Source of the DNA: Porphyra umbilicalis
Taxonomy: Eukaryota > Rhodophyta > Bangiophyceae > Bangiales > Bangiaceae
DNA: 64,000 nt
Reading direction: 5' to 3'
NCBI GenBank assembly: GCA_002049455.2
Contig: KV918866.1
Location: 62,001-126,000, forward strand
The translations under genes were made by a program, and so were the position numbers. The first letter of the stretch is position 1, and each line of letters begins with the position of its first letter. Below are positions 1 to 10,314 of the stretch, piece by piece. The notes under the pieces are model-generated. The model was given only the letters and a program-made list of their open reading frames with translations, did not search any database and was not told the DNA's origin.

Positions 1-1021
1 TGACTATGGGAACATGCGCCGGGGCTGTCCGCATCGGTGTGTGAAGTTGCTAGAGGTGGCGACGTCTTCATCGCCCGTACGGTCCGCGGAAGCAGAATCG
101 TGTTCAAAAAGGTGCGTGAGGGCAGGTGCGGCGCTTACGGGGTCGTGGGGGCAGGTGGACGCGGCCACGAACGGCCATGATGTCGCAATTACGCAGGAGT
201 TGGCCAGAATCGGGCTCTGCGGGCCCTGTGGGAGACGTCGGTTTTGATTTTTCAAACAGGGGGTCGTGTCGGCGCTGAATGCGCTGCGGCCTGCGTGGTC
301 GCGTCCCTTCCCGCAACACCCGCGGGCGGCGGGTGGGGGCGGCGGCCACCGCCGCTGGCGGTGTTGCTGCCGCGCCTGCCGCCGACGCGGCGGTGAGCAG
401 TGGACGACCGTGCGCACGACGCGCGCCCGCACACGGCAGTGAGTGGCGCCCGCGGCCGCGGCGGCCGCGGCCGCGGCGGTGCCGGCGGCGGCGGCGGCGG
501 CGGCCGCGTGGCGCCCCTGCTATGTTCTCGCTCCACCCCGCCGCCCGCCCCCCATGCCACCGACGGCTTCTTCCCCCCCCTCCCCCTCTGTGGCCCCGCA
601 TACCCCCCCTCCCCATCCACCGCGTCGCCGCTGCGCACGTGCGCATCGCGCAGCTCGGCCTCGAGTCTGCGCTGCGGCAAGCGACGACTGCCCAGCCAGC
701 GTCGGCCGGTGGTGGTTCAGATGGTGGCGGCCGTGCCTCGGTGGTAGCCGCCGCCCGCCAAGGCGGTGGCGGCCGCTGCTGACCCTCCGGTGGGTGCGGC
801 AGGAGCCCCTCGCGGCGATCACCTACCCCCCCTCGGACGAAGACAAAGCGCTGGTCGTCGAGGAGCGTGCGGGCGGCCGCTACCCACCAGTGGGCGGGTA
901 CCCCCCCGACGGCAGCAGCTGCCGCTCGTGCGGGCCGCGGTGGACGCCGCGGCGGCGGTGGGCGGAGCGCCCCCTACGCCAGCAAGCGGTAATCACGTCG
1001 GCGACCGCCACCAACGCCGCC

Positions 1022-1442
1022 ATGGCCGCCTTCCTCGTCTCCTTTTTTCTGATCTCGCGCTCGTACGTGCGCTCCCAAGCGGCGCCGGTCGTTCAGGTGA
1101 CGCTCACCCAGGAGGCGGTGCTCGACTTGCCTATGTATCTTTCGTCGTGTGAAAACAGTTCTATCGTTTTGCAAGTCCAGGGTGTTTTCGCAAAGGCACT
1201 TTCAGTGAGTGACATGTGGCAGTTCATGTTGTCCTCAGATTGTCCAACTTGTCATCTTTTTGTTTCGACAGCCACCCACGGATGAAATTCCGTGGACTTT
1301 AGTTCAGGGTGCTTTCTCACACCCACACGTCGAAAAAAAGTCCTTTTTTCTTGTGCACGTTGCGGAAGGACTTAAAAAAACGTTTTTGGCGGTCCGTTTG
1401 GCTCCCTACGCCGTTGGAGGACGTCCCCCGGCGCGTTCTTGA
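1022..1442 (+). CDS. Small secreted-type protein, copy 1, two exons
   Basis: Exon 1 (1022-1204) opens at an ATG in a good context (gccgccATGG). It encodes a typical signal peptide (MAAFLVSFFLISRSYVRSQA) with a plausible cleavage before APVV. A GT-AG intron follows in phase 0, and exon 2 (1272-1442) continues with PPTDEIPWTLVQGAFSHP and ends in GGRPPARS and a stop. The mature product would be about 97 residues with only one cysteine (SSCENSS). No family is recognised. The same frame is open for about 190 codons upstream, but that part is proline- and alanine-rich low complexity, so the internal ATG is preferred. The stop codon lies on the tandem-duplication junction. Unspliced, the frame would stop at 1285. 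The signal peptide and intron are well supported; the function is unknown. Confidence 0.55.
1205..1271 (+). other. 67-bp GT-AG intron in the small secreted-type gene
   Basis: The donor is TCA|GTGAGT and the acceptor is a pyrimidine-rich tract, CTTTTTGTTTCGACAG. The length is not a multiple of three, and removing it joins two open frames in phase. This is one of two clear introns in the window and supports a eukaryotic nuclear origin. Confidence 0.65.
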
Positions 1443-2460
1443 CTATGGGAACATGCGCCGGAGCTGTCCTCATCGGTCTGTGAAGTTGCTAGAGGTGGCG
1501 ACGTCTTCATCGCCCGTACGGTCCGCGGAAGCAGAATCGTGTTCAAAAAGGTGCGTGAGGGCAGGTGCGGCGTTTACAGGGTCGTGGGGGCAGGTCGACG
1601 CGGCCGCGAACGGCCATGATGTCGCAATTCCGCAGCAGTTGGCCAGAATCGGGCTCTGCGGGCCCTGTGGGAGACGTCGGTTTTGATTTTTCAAACAGGG
1701 AGTCGTGTCGGCGCTGAATGCGCTGCGGCCTGCGTGGTCGCGTCCCTTCCCGCAACACCCGCGCGCGGCGGGTGGGGGCGGCGGCCACCGTCGCTGGCGG
1801 TGTTGCCGCCGCGCCTGCCGCCGACGCGGCGGTGAGCAGTGGGCGACCGTGCGCACGACGCGCGCCCGCACACGGCAGTGAGTGGCGCCCGCGGCCGCGG
1901 CAGCCGCGGCCGCGGCGGTGCCGGCGGCGGCGGCGGCGGCCGCGTGGCGCCCCTGCTATGTTCTCGCTCCACCCCGCCGCCCGCCCCCCCGTGCCACCGA
2001 CGGCTTCTTCCCCCCCCCTCCCCCTCTGTGGCCCCACATACCCCCCCCTCCCCATCCACCGCGTCGCCGCTGCGCACGTGCGCATCGCGCAGCTCGGCCT
2101 CGAGTCTGCGCTGCGGCAAGCGACGACTGCCCAGCCAGCGTCGGCCGGTGGTGGTTCAGATGGTGGCGGCCGTGCCTCGGTGGTAGCCGCCGCCCGCCAA
2201 GGCGGTGGCGGCCGCTGCTGACCCTCCGGTGGGTGCGGCAGGAGCCCCTCGCGGCGATCACCTACCCCCCCTCGGACGAAGACAAAGCGCTGGTCGTCGA
2301 GGAGCGTGCGGGCGGCCGCTACCCACCAGTGGGCGGGTACCCCCTCGACGGCAGCAGCTGCCGCTCGTGCGGGCCGCGGTGGACGCCGCGGCGGCGGTGG
2401 GCGGAGCGCCCCCTACGCCAGCAAGCGGTAATCACGTCGGCGACCGCCACCAACGCCGCC

Positions 2461-2754
2461 ATGGCCGCCTTCCTCGTCTCCTTTTTTCTGATCTCGCGCT
2501 CGTACGTGCGCTCCCAAGCGGCGCCGGTCGTTCAGGTGACGCTCACCCAGGAGGCGGTGCTCGACTTGCCTATGTATCTTTCGTCGTGTGAAAACAGTTC
2601 TATCGTTTTGCAAGTCCAGGGTGTTTTCGAGAACGCGCTTTCAGTACATTATGGTACTTCTCGGAACTGGACGGCCACGTGGCAGCTCGGCCCAAGGGTC
2701 CCGATCGTTGTGATAGGAATCGCCGAAAATTGCATTTACGAATGGACGCCGTGA
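2461..2754 (+). CDS. Small secreted-type protein, copy 2, different C terminus
   Basis: The first exon is a near copy of that at 1022-1204, with the same signal peptide and the same residues through SSIVLQVQGVF. The sequences part at the former exon-intron boundary, where GTGAGT is replaced by GTACAT. Read through without splicing, the frame continues with VHYGTSRNWTATWQLGPRVP and ends in ENCIYEWTP, giving 97 residues. A splice from 2644 to an AG at 2760 is also possible but lacks a pyrimidine tract. The shared N terminus with an exchanged C terminus suggests unequal recombination at the intron. Function unknown. Confidence 0.4.
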   Translation: MAAFLVSFFLISRSYVRSQAAPVVQVTLTQEAVLDLPMYLSSCENSSIVLQVQGVFENALSVHYGTSRNWTATWQLGPRVPIVVIGIAENCIYEWTP

Positions 2755-4650
2755 ATGCAGCCGTTAATGCTGAGCTCGCACCTGAGTGGGAAGGCGGAGA
2801 AGAGCGCTGGTGGGGGGGGCGAGGGGGACAATTAGAGCATCGCTGACTAATAAAACATGTGAACTTCGATGGTCTCGTCGATTCTTGCCATCGGTGGCTT
2901 TACCTCTAGGATTACCCAGCGACGTGCACCCCCCCCCCGCTGCCAGCCGCCCTCTCCTCACCGCACGGCCACCGTCGGGCTTCTGCCGTCGCAGCCGCTG
3001 CCGCAGCCGCTGCCACAGCCGCTACCCGCTGCTCACTCCCTGCCTGCGGCGGATGCCCAGGGCCGCTGTCGCCACGAGCCCAGCACCTGCGGTGGCAGTC
3101 CGGCCGCCGCCGTCGCCGCTCCATCCGCTTGCCGGTTGCGGCACCTCCCCGCCGCGCCGCGCCCCGCCGCCCCCGCCTCCCCCCCCCCCTCACATGCTTG
3201 GTCCTGGTTTTCGCTCACGCTTCCCCCAAGTGTGTGTATCACGCGTCAAGAACGACGGGTGACGGTTGGGGGCAGTGATGACCGGCGGCGGACCGCTGGC
3301 GCCAGGCGCGGCGGCGGCGTGTGTGCAACATGGAGTGGGACAATCCTTTAGCTTTCATCAGAGTGTTTAATGCTGCGTGTATCATCTCTGATGTCTGAGG
3401 GGCATAAAAAGTGCTGTTCAGAGGCTGAGCAGCAGGATGTGAGCCGGCGGAGGTTGGGGTGCTATTATCTTCATCTGCCATGTTGAAGTGTAGAACAGGA
3501 CACGAAGAAGTTGTCTGCGCGCTTAGCCACTTATACTACCGTTCATAGCGCACTTGATAGACCCAGGAACGACTCACGAAGAAAAAGATGTTGTTATCGT
3601 CTCAAGAAGTGTTGCGTGCACACCCCCCACGTGAACCGATCTGGAACCCGGCAGGAAGAGCAATCCGGAACATGCCCTCGCTGTGCAAACATACGTTGCT
3701 GAAACATGGGCATCTCTCTGTTGTTTCTAAACCTCTTGAGGGCGCTGAGAAAGGTAGTGCTACTTGCTAAGCACACAGACAGTTCCTTCATACACTTCTC
3801 TGCACATGAAAAAGACCGCAGTGTGTGCCAATCAGCCTTTCACCACCACTCGTACCGCGTTTCCCAGAGCTACGCCCACACACCCGGAATCAGCACCCCA
3901 CCCTCCCCAGCAACAGACAATAAGCCCCTCGTTTACAACGCCGCAGCGCCCCGCGCTGTCGCCGTGGCGGCCCCAGTGGATGCGCATGTCGCGACGGGGT
4001 CCGCGGGAGAAGTCAAACGTGGCATAGGGGGCAGCCGGCACGCAGCGGCAGCAGAGAGCGATGGAAATGGCGGCGTGGGCGGCAGTGGGGGCGGTAGCGA
4101 AGGAGGCGCGACAGGGGCAGCGGTGGCGGCCCGGTAGCCGCCGCATGAGCGAAAGACGGCAGCGGCCGCTGCGGGGCGCCGGTGACATGGCGGGGGGGGG
4201 AGCACAAGCGGCGCGGGAGGCAGTCGGCACTGCGGCGGGGGGCAGGGGGCCGTCAGCGGCAGCGACAGCCGGCAGGCAGGCCGCAGGCGGGCGGCCGCCG
4301 TGCGGCCGTCGGCAGGCGGCAGCCAGGCAGCCGCAGAAAAGACGCGGCCGGCGGGAGCGGCAGAGGCCAGGTAGCGCTCTAGGCGGGGGGGGGACGACGG
4401 CGGAGGCTGCAGGAGGCAGCCACGCACCGAGGGGATGAGCGACGGGGGTGACGGGCTGCATCGTAGGGGGGGTAGCGGGACGGCGCTGGGTATTCGCAAT
4501 GATCTATAGGCAATAGGAAGGGACTCATGTCAGTACGCCGGCCGGGTGTCTGCGTCAGAAGGGCCCATTGGAGACCGACAGCTGGGACGTGTCTGATCGT
4601 GCCCTGAGCGCTCAGACTGAAACAACGACGCTCTCTGGTTGGCCAATTTA
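2755..4650. other. No gene recognised
   Basis: The stretch alternates GC-rich simple sequence (about 2920-3200 and 4040-4420, with C and G runs) with ordinary sequence. Open frames on both strands are proline, alanine and arginine rich and look like composition effects. No RNA gene or repeat boundary was found. Confidence 0.5.
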
Positions 4651-5232
4651 TCCGTCTGACCCCAGTCTTTGACAAATGTGCCAGTCTTTAGCAAATCGGG
4701 CTTGTGTGGAACCCCCACAGTTTTTACATATGAAGTGGCGTTCCGAGGCACCAGAAAAAGCGTTACCTCGCTGACTTCGGCATTTTTCATAGAGCAACCA
4801 GACGAGAACCGAAAAAGCGATGCACACGGTTGAACGCGCCAACCCGAGAGCTAGCCCGCCGTGTGTAGAACCCCTGGGAAGGAGCCCTGAGCACCTCGCG
4901 AGGCTGCCCTCGAGAAAAAAGGGCGCGGTCGTAAGGCTCAAATGAATGTTAAGTACAGAGTCTCGTGACCGATCTGATGCAGTGTTTGGCGGTGAAGACC
5001 GTCCTCATCGGCGATGCGACCACCTCGCCCACTCTTTCAGCCTTCCCGTCGCCAGTGGCGCCGCGTGCTCGCCGCCCGGTGTCGGGGAGGTCCTTTCCCA
5101 CGCCGGCTGAGGACCTATTCCCTCCTCCCCACCCCCCCACCCCACCGTCACGCGTATTGGGCCGGTGAGCCCCCCTGTGCCCGCAGCAAAAGGTCCTTCC
5201 TGCGCCCGCCCCCCCCCCCCCTTTGTGCCGCC

Positions 5233-7360
5233 GTGCCACCGGTCGGGAACTCGGCGACGGACGCTGGCGCCGCCCTACTCCACGAAGCTAGGCTCGCGGG
5301 ACTGCGTCTGTGCGCCAAGGCGGGCTGACGACCAAGGCCTTCGTCGAGCGCTTCAAGATGTCTTACGCGCCGGCCCGCTACTTCATCCTAAACAGAGGAG
5401 TAAGCCGCCGGAGCGGGCACAAGCCCTTTTTTTCTCCCGAGGAGGAGTCCCTGCTCGTGAAGTACCTCATCATCAACGCCACGATTGGCCGAGGACTGAC
5501 CACCGAGGCGCTCTGCAAAGTTTGTGGTGACTACCTGTCCGAAATGTCGACGGAGCGGCAGGCGGCTGCTCGCGCCCTTTTCAACGGCAAGTTGACGCCC
5601 GGCCGCAGCTGGGTCACGTGCTTCCTCGGGCGCCACCCGGACTTGAGAAAGTACCGCGTCGGCACCTTGGAAGAAGGACGGGGGCGGAACGCGAGACCGG
5701 AGGTTGTGGCTCGCTGGGTTGTCCTCCTGTCGCTGCTGTACCGGGACCTCGAAATCACGTCCCGTCGTCAAGTTTGGAACATGGACGAAATCCATATTCA
5801 CGCCCGGACATCGGCGATGACGGGGCGTAGCGAGGTGATTGGCGAGGTCGGGATGACAAAGCCGGAGGTCCTGCTGCCGCCCTTTGCATCCGGGGCGGGG
5901 GCGTGCACGGCGGCGTTTTGTGTGTCGGCTGCGGGCGTGGTCGTCCCCTACCTAATTGTCGTCGATGGAAAAGTCGCCGGGCACGGCGTCGTCACAGAGA
6001 CGTCGCTGGAGGGCATCAAGAAGGAGACGGCGCTCGCCTTGTTTTTGAACGACGCTGTTAAATTGGTGATGTTCAGCTCCCCACGCCAGTCACACCGGTC
6101 ATGTGGCGTAGTTCATTATTGACCTTTCAACAGGTTATGGGCCCAGCTCGCGCTTGATTTAGTTTTGAGAGTTCGCGGGTTCGAGATGCGCCACGGCTGC
6201 GGCCCAGGAGGAGGACGGAGGAATCTGCAGAAGAGGCAATTCCGAGTCGTGGGTCAGACGAGCCTTGCCCTGAGGAGCTGGGGAAAGTGCTGAACTGGTG
6301 ATGTTCAGCTCCCCAGGCCAGTCACACCGGTCATGTGGCGTAGTTGGTTTTTAACCTTTCAACAGACGCGGCTGTGGTGTGGCGTCGCTCCCCGCCCGGG
6401 TTTGACAAGGTCGTCTTCGACGTTTGGGCGGAGCATTTTGCGGCTTTCGCGCGGTCCAATTACCCACAGGAGGATAAACTTTCATCCTTTGACGGCGCCC
6501 AGGTACACCTCTCTCCAGCCGGCTTGCTAACCCTCCTGCGCGCAAATGTGCACGTGATTGCGAAGCCGTCACAGATGTCGCATATATTGCAAGCGCTCGA
6601 CAACAAGAGTGCGTTTGGACGGTACCAGCCCAAGCTGCGGTCTCGAGTGCGTGAGATTGCTACCGAGGGTCGAGACGCTGGCCGGCAGTTCAACACCCCG
6701 GAGTTGATGAGATGTATTGCGGCGCCCGCATCGGACGCCTTGACGGTGACCGCCTTGACGACGGCTTTTCGGCTCTTCGATATGTGGCCGCTGGACCCGA
6801 CGGTTGTGACTGGGGAGGAGCTGAGCAAGGGCGCCGACGCTCCTGTCACAAGTGTTGATCTCGAGAAGCTCACGCGTCGCCTCATCCCCTCGGTGCGCAA
6901 GGACATGATGTGCGCGCGGGTGGTCAACAGGACTCTGTCGACTGCCGGCCGTGGCACGGTCCTGACTGCGCCCGAGATATTGGCGGCCCTTGAGGGGGAG
7001 GCGGCCGCCAAAGCCGCGGCCAGGAAGGCCAAGGAGGCGGGCAAGCGCGCATGCGAGGCTAAGGCTGAGGAGAGAAAGCTGTTGGCCGCCCAGGTGGAAC
7101 GAGCTAAGTCGGCCCAGATGCGGGCAGTGCAGGCGGCTGCACGACGTGAGATGTGGGCGGAGTTAGCGTTTGACGCCGCGCGTGAGGAGGCATCTAGAAT
7201 GCGGGCGATGGGGATTCTCGGCCCCTCCGCTTCCAAGCTGTGGCGTCGTGCGGCGGCGGCAAGGGCACGCGGTCCGTCTGCGGCCACACATCCGCTTCCA
7301 CTGCACATTTTGAGGCGTGTGGTTGCTTTGCAGGCCACCCGGGCGGCCTCGGGCAGGTAG
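5233..7360 (+). pseudogene. Pogo-like transposase, copy A, broken
   Basis: This is a close homologue of the open transposase at 23509-25323. The start codon position reads GTG instead of ATG, one base is missing near 5310 relative to copy B, and a TRIM occupies 6056-6364. The parts left open (5310-6122 and 6344-7360) still show the CENP-B-type helix-turn-helix (TPGRSWVTCFLGRHPDLRKY), the first catalytic aspartate (NMDEIHIHA), the second (FDGAQVHL) and the third (QALDNKSAFGRYQPK). The copy cannot encode a full protein. It was probably mobilised only in trans, if at all, before the right end was lost. Confidence 0.85.
6056..6364 (+). mobile_element. TRIM (small non-autonomous LTR retrotransposon)
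   Basis: Two 77-bp direct repeats (6056-6132 and 6288-6364) begin with TG and end with CA. They flank a 155-bp middle with no coding capacity. The sequence after the first repeat, GGTTATGGGCCCAGCT, is the same primer site as in the two Copia elements of this window. A purine-rich tract (TGAGGAGCTGGGGAAAG) precedes the second repeat. The target duplication GACGC is perfect (6051-6055 and 6365-6369), and copy B of the pogo element gives the empty site. The terminal repeats differ at about 8 of 77 positions, so the insertion is not recent. The shared primer site suggests it was moved by Copia proteins. Confidence 0.85.
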
Positions 7361-8102
7361 CAAAGAACTCGTTTCTCTCCACGTGCCGTTTCACTCTATC
7401 CCCTTGGCAGCCACTCGTGGGATGGGAAGGCGGGACATTGGAAAGCCGCACTGCCCCCCCCCCGTTGTCGACACTAGGAAGGCGGCGCAGTAGGTGATCT
7501 TACAGCCCCCCCCCCCCATTCCGAGACCAGTGTTCTGAGGGGGGGCGTGGCGGGACAACGGCCAACCGCACCGGGGCTCATTCAACTGCGCCAGTGCCAT
7601 GATGGAACCAGTGGGCAGTGAGGGGCGCTTCACGAGACACAAAGGAACTTCTGATATTCACTGGCACCACGGGTGCACAGGTCAAAGGTCGCTGCAACAG
7701 CGGCCTCTGCGCCCTGGAAACACATTTTGGCACGAGCTCTCCCGTGCCTGTGCAGGCGTGCCAAACCACGAGCCAATCAGCACTCGACAATACACCTCAT
7801 TGCGGCTTATGGGAGGGGGTGTTAGATGGCGCCTGGGCTCACATTTGACGGCGTGGCGGTCTCGTTCTAGCGCTTCACATTTTACAATTCGACAGCCACC
7901 TTGTCGAGGATGTTACAGACGCGCGGCGTCACTTGATTGGGCAGACAAATTATCGGTCCACATCAGCGGCTCATCCAGAACCGCACGTACCTCACCCCGC
8001 CTCACGGCTTGGAATCGCGTGCGGCGCACGCGACGGCTCCGGCGACTTTCGGACCGCTCATTTTGGCGCCAATGTTATAATCAATGCAAGGATCTGGGCC
8101 CA

Positions 8103-9577
8103 ATGGCGCGTCAAGAGCGCTGCAGTTTTTGCCGCCCTGCTGGCCCACTGGGAGATTCCTGTACGCTCTGCTGCCCTTGGGTGCCCCGGTTGGCCCTGGT
8201 GACTGCGGCACCTGCCCCGTCGTGGCAGCACGTGCAACCCCCGCCACCACGCCCCGCCCGCCGCTGGCGCGGCTGCCCTCGCCGCCACCGCCGCGCCGCC
8301 CCCGTCGTGGCCGCCCGCGCCGCCCCCGTCGTGGCTGCCCGCACCGCCCCCGTCGTGGCTGTGCGCGCCGCCCTTACCGCTCCGCCCCCGTCGTGGCTGC
8401 CCGCGCCGCCCCCGTTGTTGCTCCATGCCGACCCCATCGTGGCTTCCCGCGCCGCCCCCGTCCCAGCGGCGCCCGCCGCTGCCGCGGCTGCCCGGGCCGT
8501 TCCTGTCGCGGCTGTCCACTCCACCCCAACCGTTGTGGCCTCCACCTCCGCTGCGGCCCCCGCCTCCACCGCGGCCCTAGCCGCGACTCTCGCCTCCGAG
8601 GCAGCCCCCGCTGCCATCCCTGCCCGTCCCCCCCTTACGGGGGCATGTTCAATGGCTGCCGAGGACACTTCGATGCCGCGGAAAAGTGGACTGAGGTGCA
8701 GCTTCCTTGAGGATGCCCCCGGCTACCGTGACCGAGCTGATGATGTCTACCAGCCGATTGGTGGGTCCTTGTCTGGGATGTTTGATACCGCACGTGATGC
8801 GTGGCTGTCGGCAGTTGCTGCGGGGGAGATGGATGAGCGGGACTGGGACGATGATACGGACGCGGTAGGGCAGCTGCCGACGGACAACCGCGATGCCCAA
8901 AACGAGGCCGACATCCAGGAGACGATTGACGGCGGCGCGGCAGACGGCGGCTCGACAACCCCCCCGCCAAACAGCCGCATCGGGGCGCGGCCACGGCGGC
9001 GCCGGCACACCATCGACCTCTCCAAGTACACCACCGAGGGCGCCACCGACGACCACCCACGTCGGCTGTCGACTTTGGGGGCCGCACCTCTGACGGTTGA
9101 GGAGCTGTGCGTCGACTTTATGGCCGAGCTCCGCGTCGCGCTGACGATGACGGTGCGCATGAACAACGTAACCAACCGGCCAAGTGTCGATCCCCGGTGT
9201 GTCAGCGGCGCCCGCGTGCTCGTTTTTGTGGAGCTCTTCGACCCAATCTGCGTCTGGGCGGCGTCTTTGCCCGGATTGCTTGTCACGTTTCGCTCGTGCG
9301 GCGGCATCCTCGGCAGCGGTAGACGCTCTTTCACGGGCGACAAGATTGAGCATGTCAACGTGCAGGTGGCTCGGGGCAAGTCGTCCTCCTGTCGTCATGC
9401 CTGCGCCTTACAAATGGCATACAACTCTTTGGCGATGGAGCACGACACGGTGAGCCTCGACAGTTTGCTTGCCATCTTCCCGGAGCTGGCGGGCGACGAT
9501 GACGACCTGACGGCCGCCGCCGACGCGGACACGGCGGTGCATCTTGCGCTGTACTCGGGCAAGAAGGGCAATGTTCC
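8103..9577 (+). pseudogene. Ulp1-type protease gene, 5' part (split by Copia)
   Basis: An open frame runs to the Copia target duplication. Possible starts are ATG 8103 (MARQERCSFCRPAGPLGDSC) or ATG 8652 (MAAEDTSMPRKSG). The stretch between them is a proline-alanine repeat (8200-8640) that may be untranslated or disordered, so the later start is at least as likely. Downstream come an acidic linker (DERDWDDDTD), a basic patch (RPRRRRHTIDLSKYTT) and a folded-looking region without a recognised domain (9090-9500). The frame meets the 3' part at 15079 with no shift when the Copia and one copy of its 5-bp duplication are ignored, so this is one gene of roughly 1,400-1,590 codons. The open frame extends upstream to 7599, but that part overlaps the pogo tail and is not counted. 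Confidence 0.6.
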
Positions 9578-10001
9578 TGTGAAGCGGGAGGTAGATAGGT
9601 GGATGCGTTGGTTTACTTGGATGGCGGTCTTGGGCCCACTAGGACCGCCTGATATACCCCAGGCGACCCCTCTGCCAGTCGCAGGGAAGACCCCCTCTCA
9701 GTGCTCCCCAAGGCACTTCCACTCTCCGCGTGTGCAGGGCCTGCGGCGCACCTCCCGAAGCGGAGCATGCGCCTCCCCTGTGCTAAGCCGCCCACCGCCG
9801 CACAATCCAGTCACCACGCCACGCAGAATCTCCCCGAGCTCCCCACCAGAAAGGGGGGGGGGCTCACCAAGTGATACACAAATCAAGTACAAACAAGTAC
9901 AAGGCATACAACAATGGAATGCCAACAAGTACACGAGCTTGAGTCACCAAGCGCCCCCGTGTAAGTATAGCTCCAATGGAATTCCCGAGCAGAGCTCAAC
10001 A
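9578..10001 (-). repeat. LTR of Copia copy 1 (3' LTR in element orientation)
   Basis: 424 bp, ending in TG and CA, nearly identical to 14650-15073. It contains direct CAAGTACAA-type repeats and a run of ten G. Confidence 0.93.
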
Positions 10002-10042
10002 CTCCCCCAATTACATTGGAGCTAATGTAAGTCCACCGGAAC

Positions 10043-10107
10043 GGACGGTATCGATACCGTCCCAAGCACTCTGCGCGATTTTTGTTGTAGACGGTAACGT
10101 TACCGTC
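10043..10107. repeat. Two perfect palindromes in the Copia 3' region
   Basis: GGACGGTATCGATACCGTCC (10043-10062) and GACGGTAACGTTACCGTC (10090-10107) are each perfectly self-complementary and share the GACGGTA arm. They lie between the end of pol and the 3' LTR. Confidence 0.85.
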
Positions 10108-10314
10108 CACCAAAAAAAAATCGCCGTTAGTCCACAAAAACAAAAGGGGCTCAGTCGACTGCCCCCGACTCGGGCAGCAAGATGACATACCCCAGCCGAA
10201 CGTCCGGCCACCAGAACCGGTCCAAACCGCCGCAAAGCTGATGCCAAATGCAAAGGGTACGCGGCCTGTCGCCTTGGTCACTCCGCCACAGACCTCCGCC
10301 GACCACGGAGGGGC

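Larger units (their letters stand above)
1..2645 (+). repeat. Tandem duplication with 1,439-bp period
   Basis: Bases 1-1206 match 1440-2645 almost base for base (offset 1,439). Unit 1 is followed by 233 bp of its own sequence before unit 2 starts. The match begins at the window edge, so the true left boundary is unknown. It weakens after 1190/2629 and ends just at the GT that opens the intron of the small gene in unit 1. Inside each unit lies about 1 kb of CpG- and GCC-rich sequence, followed by a signal-peptide-bearing exon. The long reading frames in all six frames of the GC-rich part reflect base composition and are not reported as genes. Confidence 0.9.
4651..7644 (+). mobile_element. Pogo-like DNA transposon, copy A (decayed)
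   Basis: The left end matches the left terminal repeat of the complete copy at 21363 and is preceded by TA, the expected target duplication. About 360 bp of 5' non-coding sequence, the transposase gene and the 3' C-rich tail are shared with that copy. Similarity ends at about 7644, so the last 300 bp and the right terminal repeat are missing. A 309-bp TRIM sits in the transposase gene. At 5011-5020 the copy keeps the uninterrupted site that is occupied by another element in copy B. Confidence 0.85.

Noticed and set aside
279-782. Long open frames in all six frames at 0-1 kb and 1.4-2.4 kb
   Set aside because: GC-triplet composition keeps every frame open; no frame shows domain-like sequence except the signal-peptide exon.
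6056-6364. Insertion in pogo copy A read as a spliceosomal intron or introner
   Set aside because: It ends in a pyrimidine tract plus AG, but the TG/CA direct repeats, primer site and GACGC duplication show a TRIM.
7599-8102. Upstream extension of the Ulp1-type gene
   Set aside because: It overlaps the tail of pogo copy A and lacks protein-like composition.
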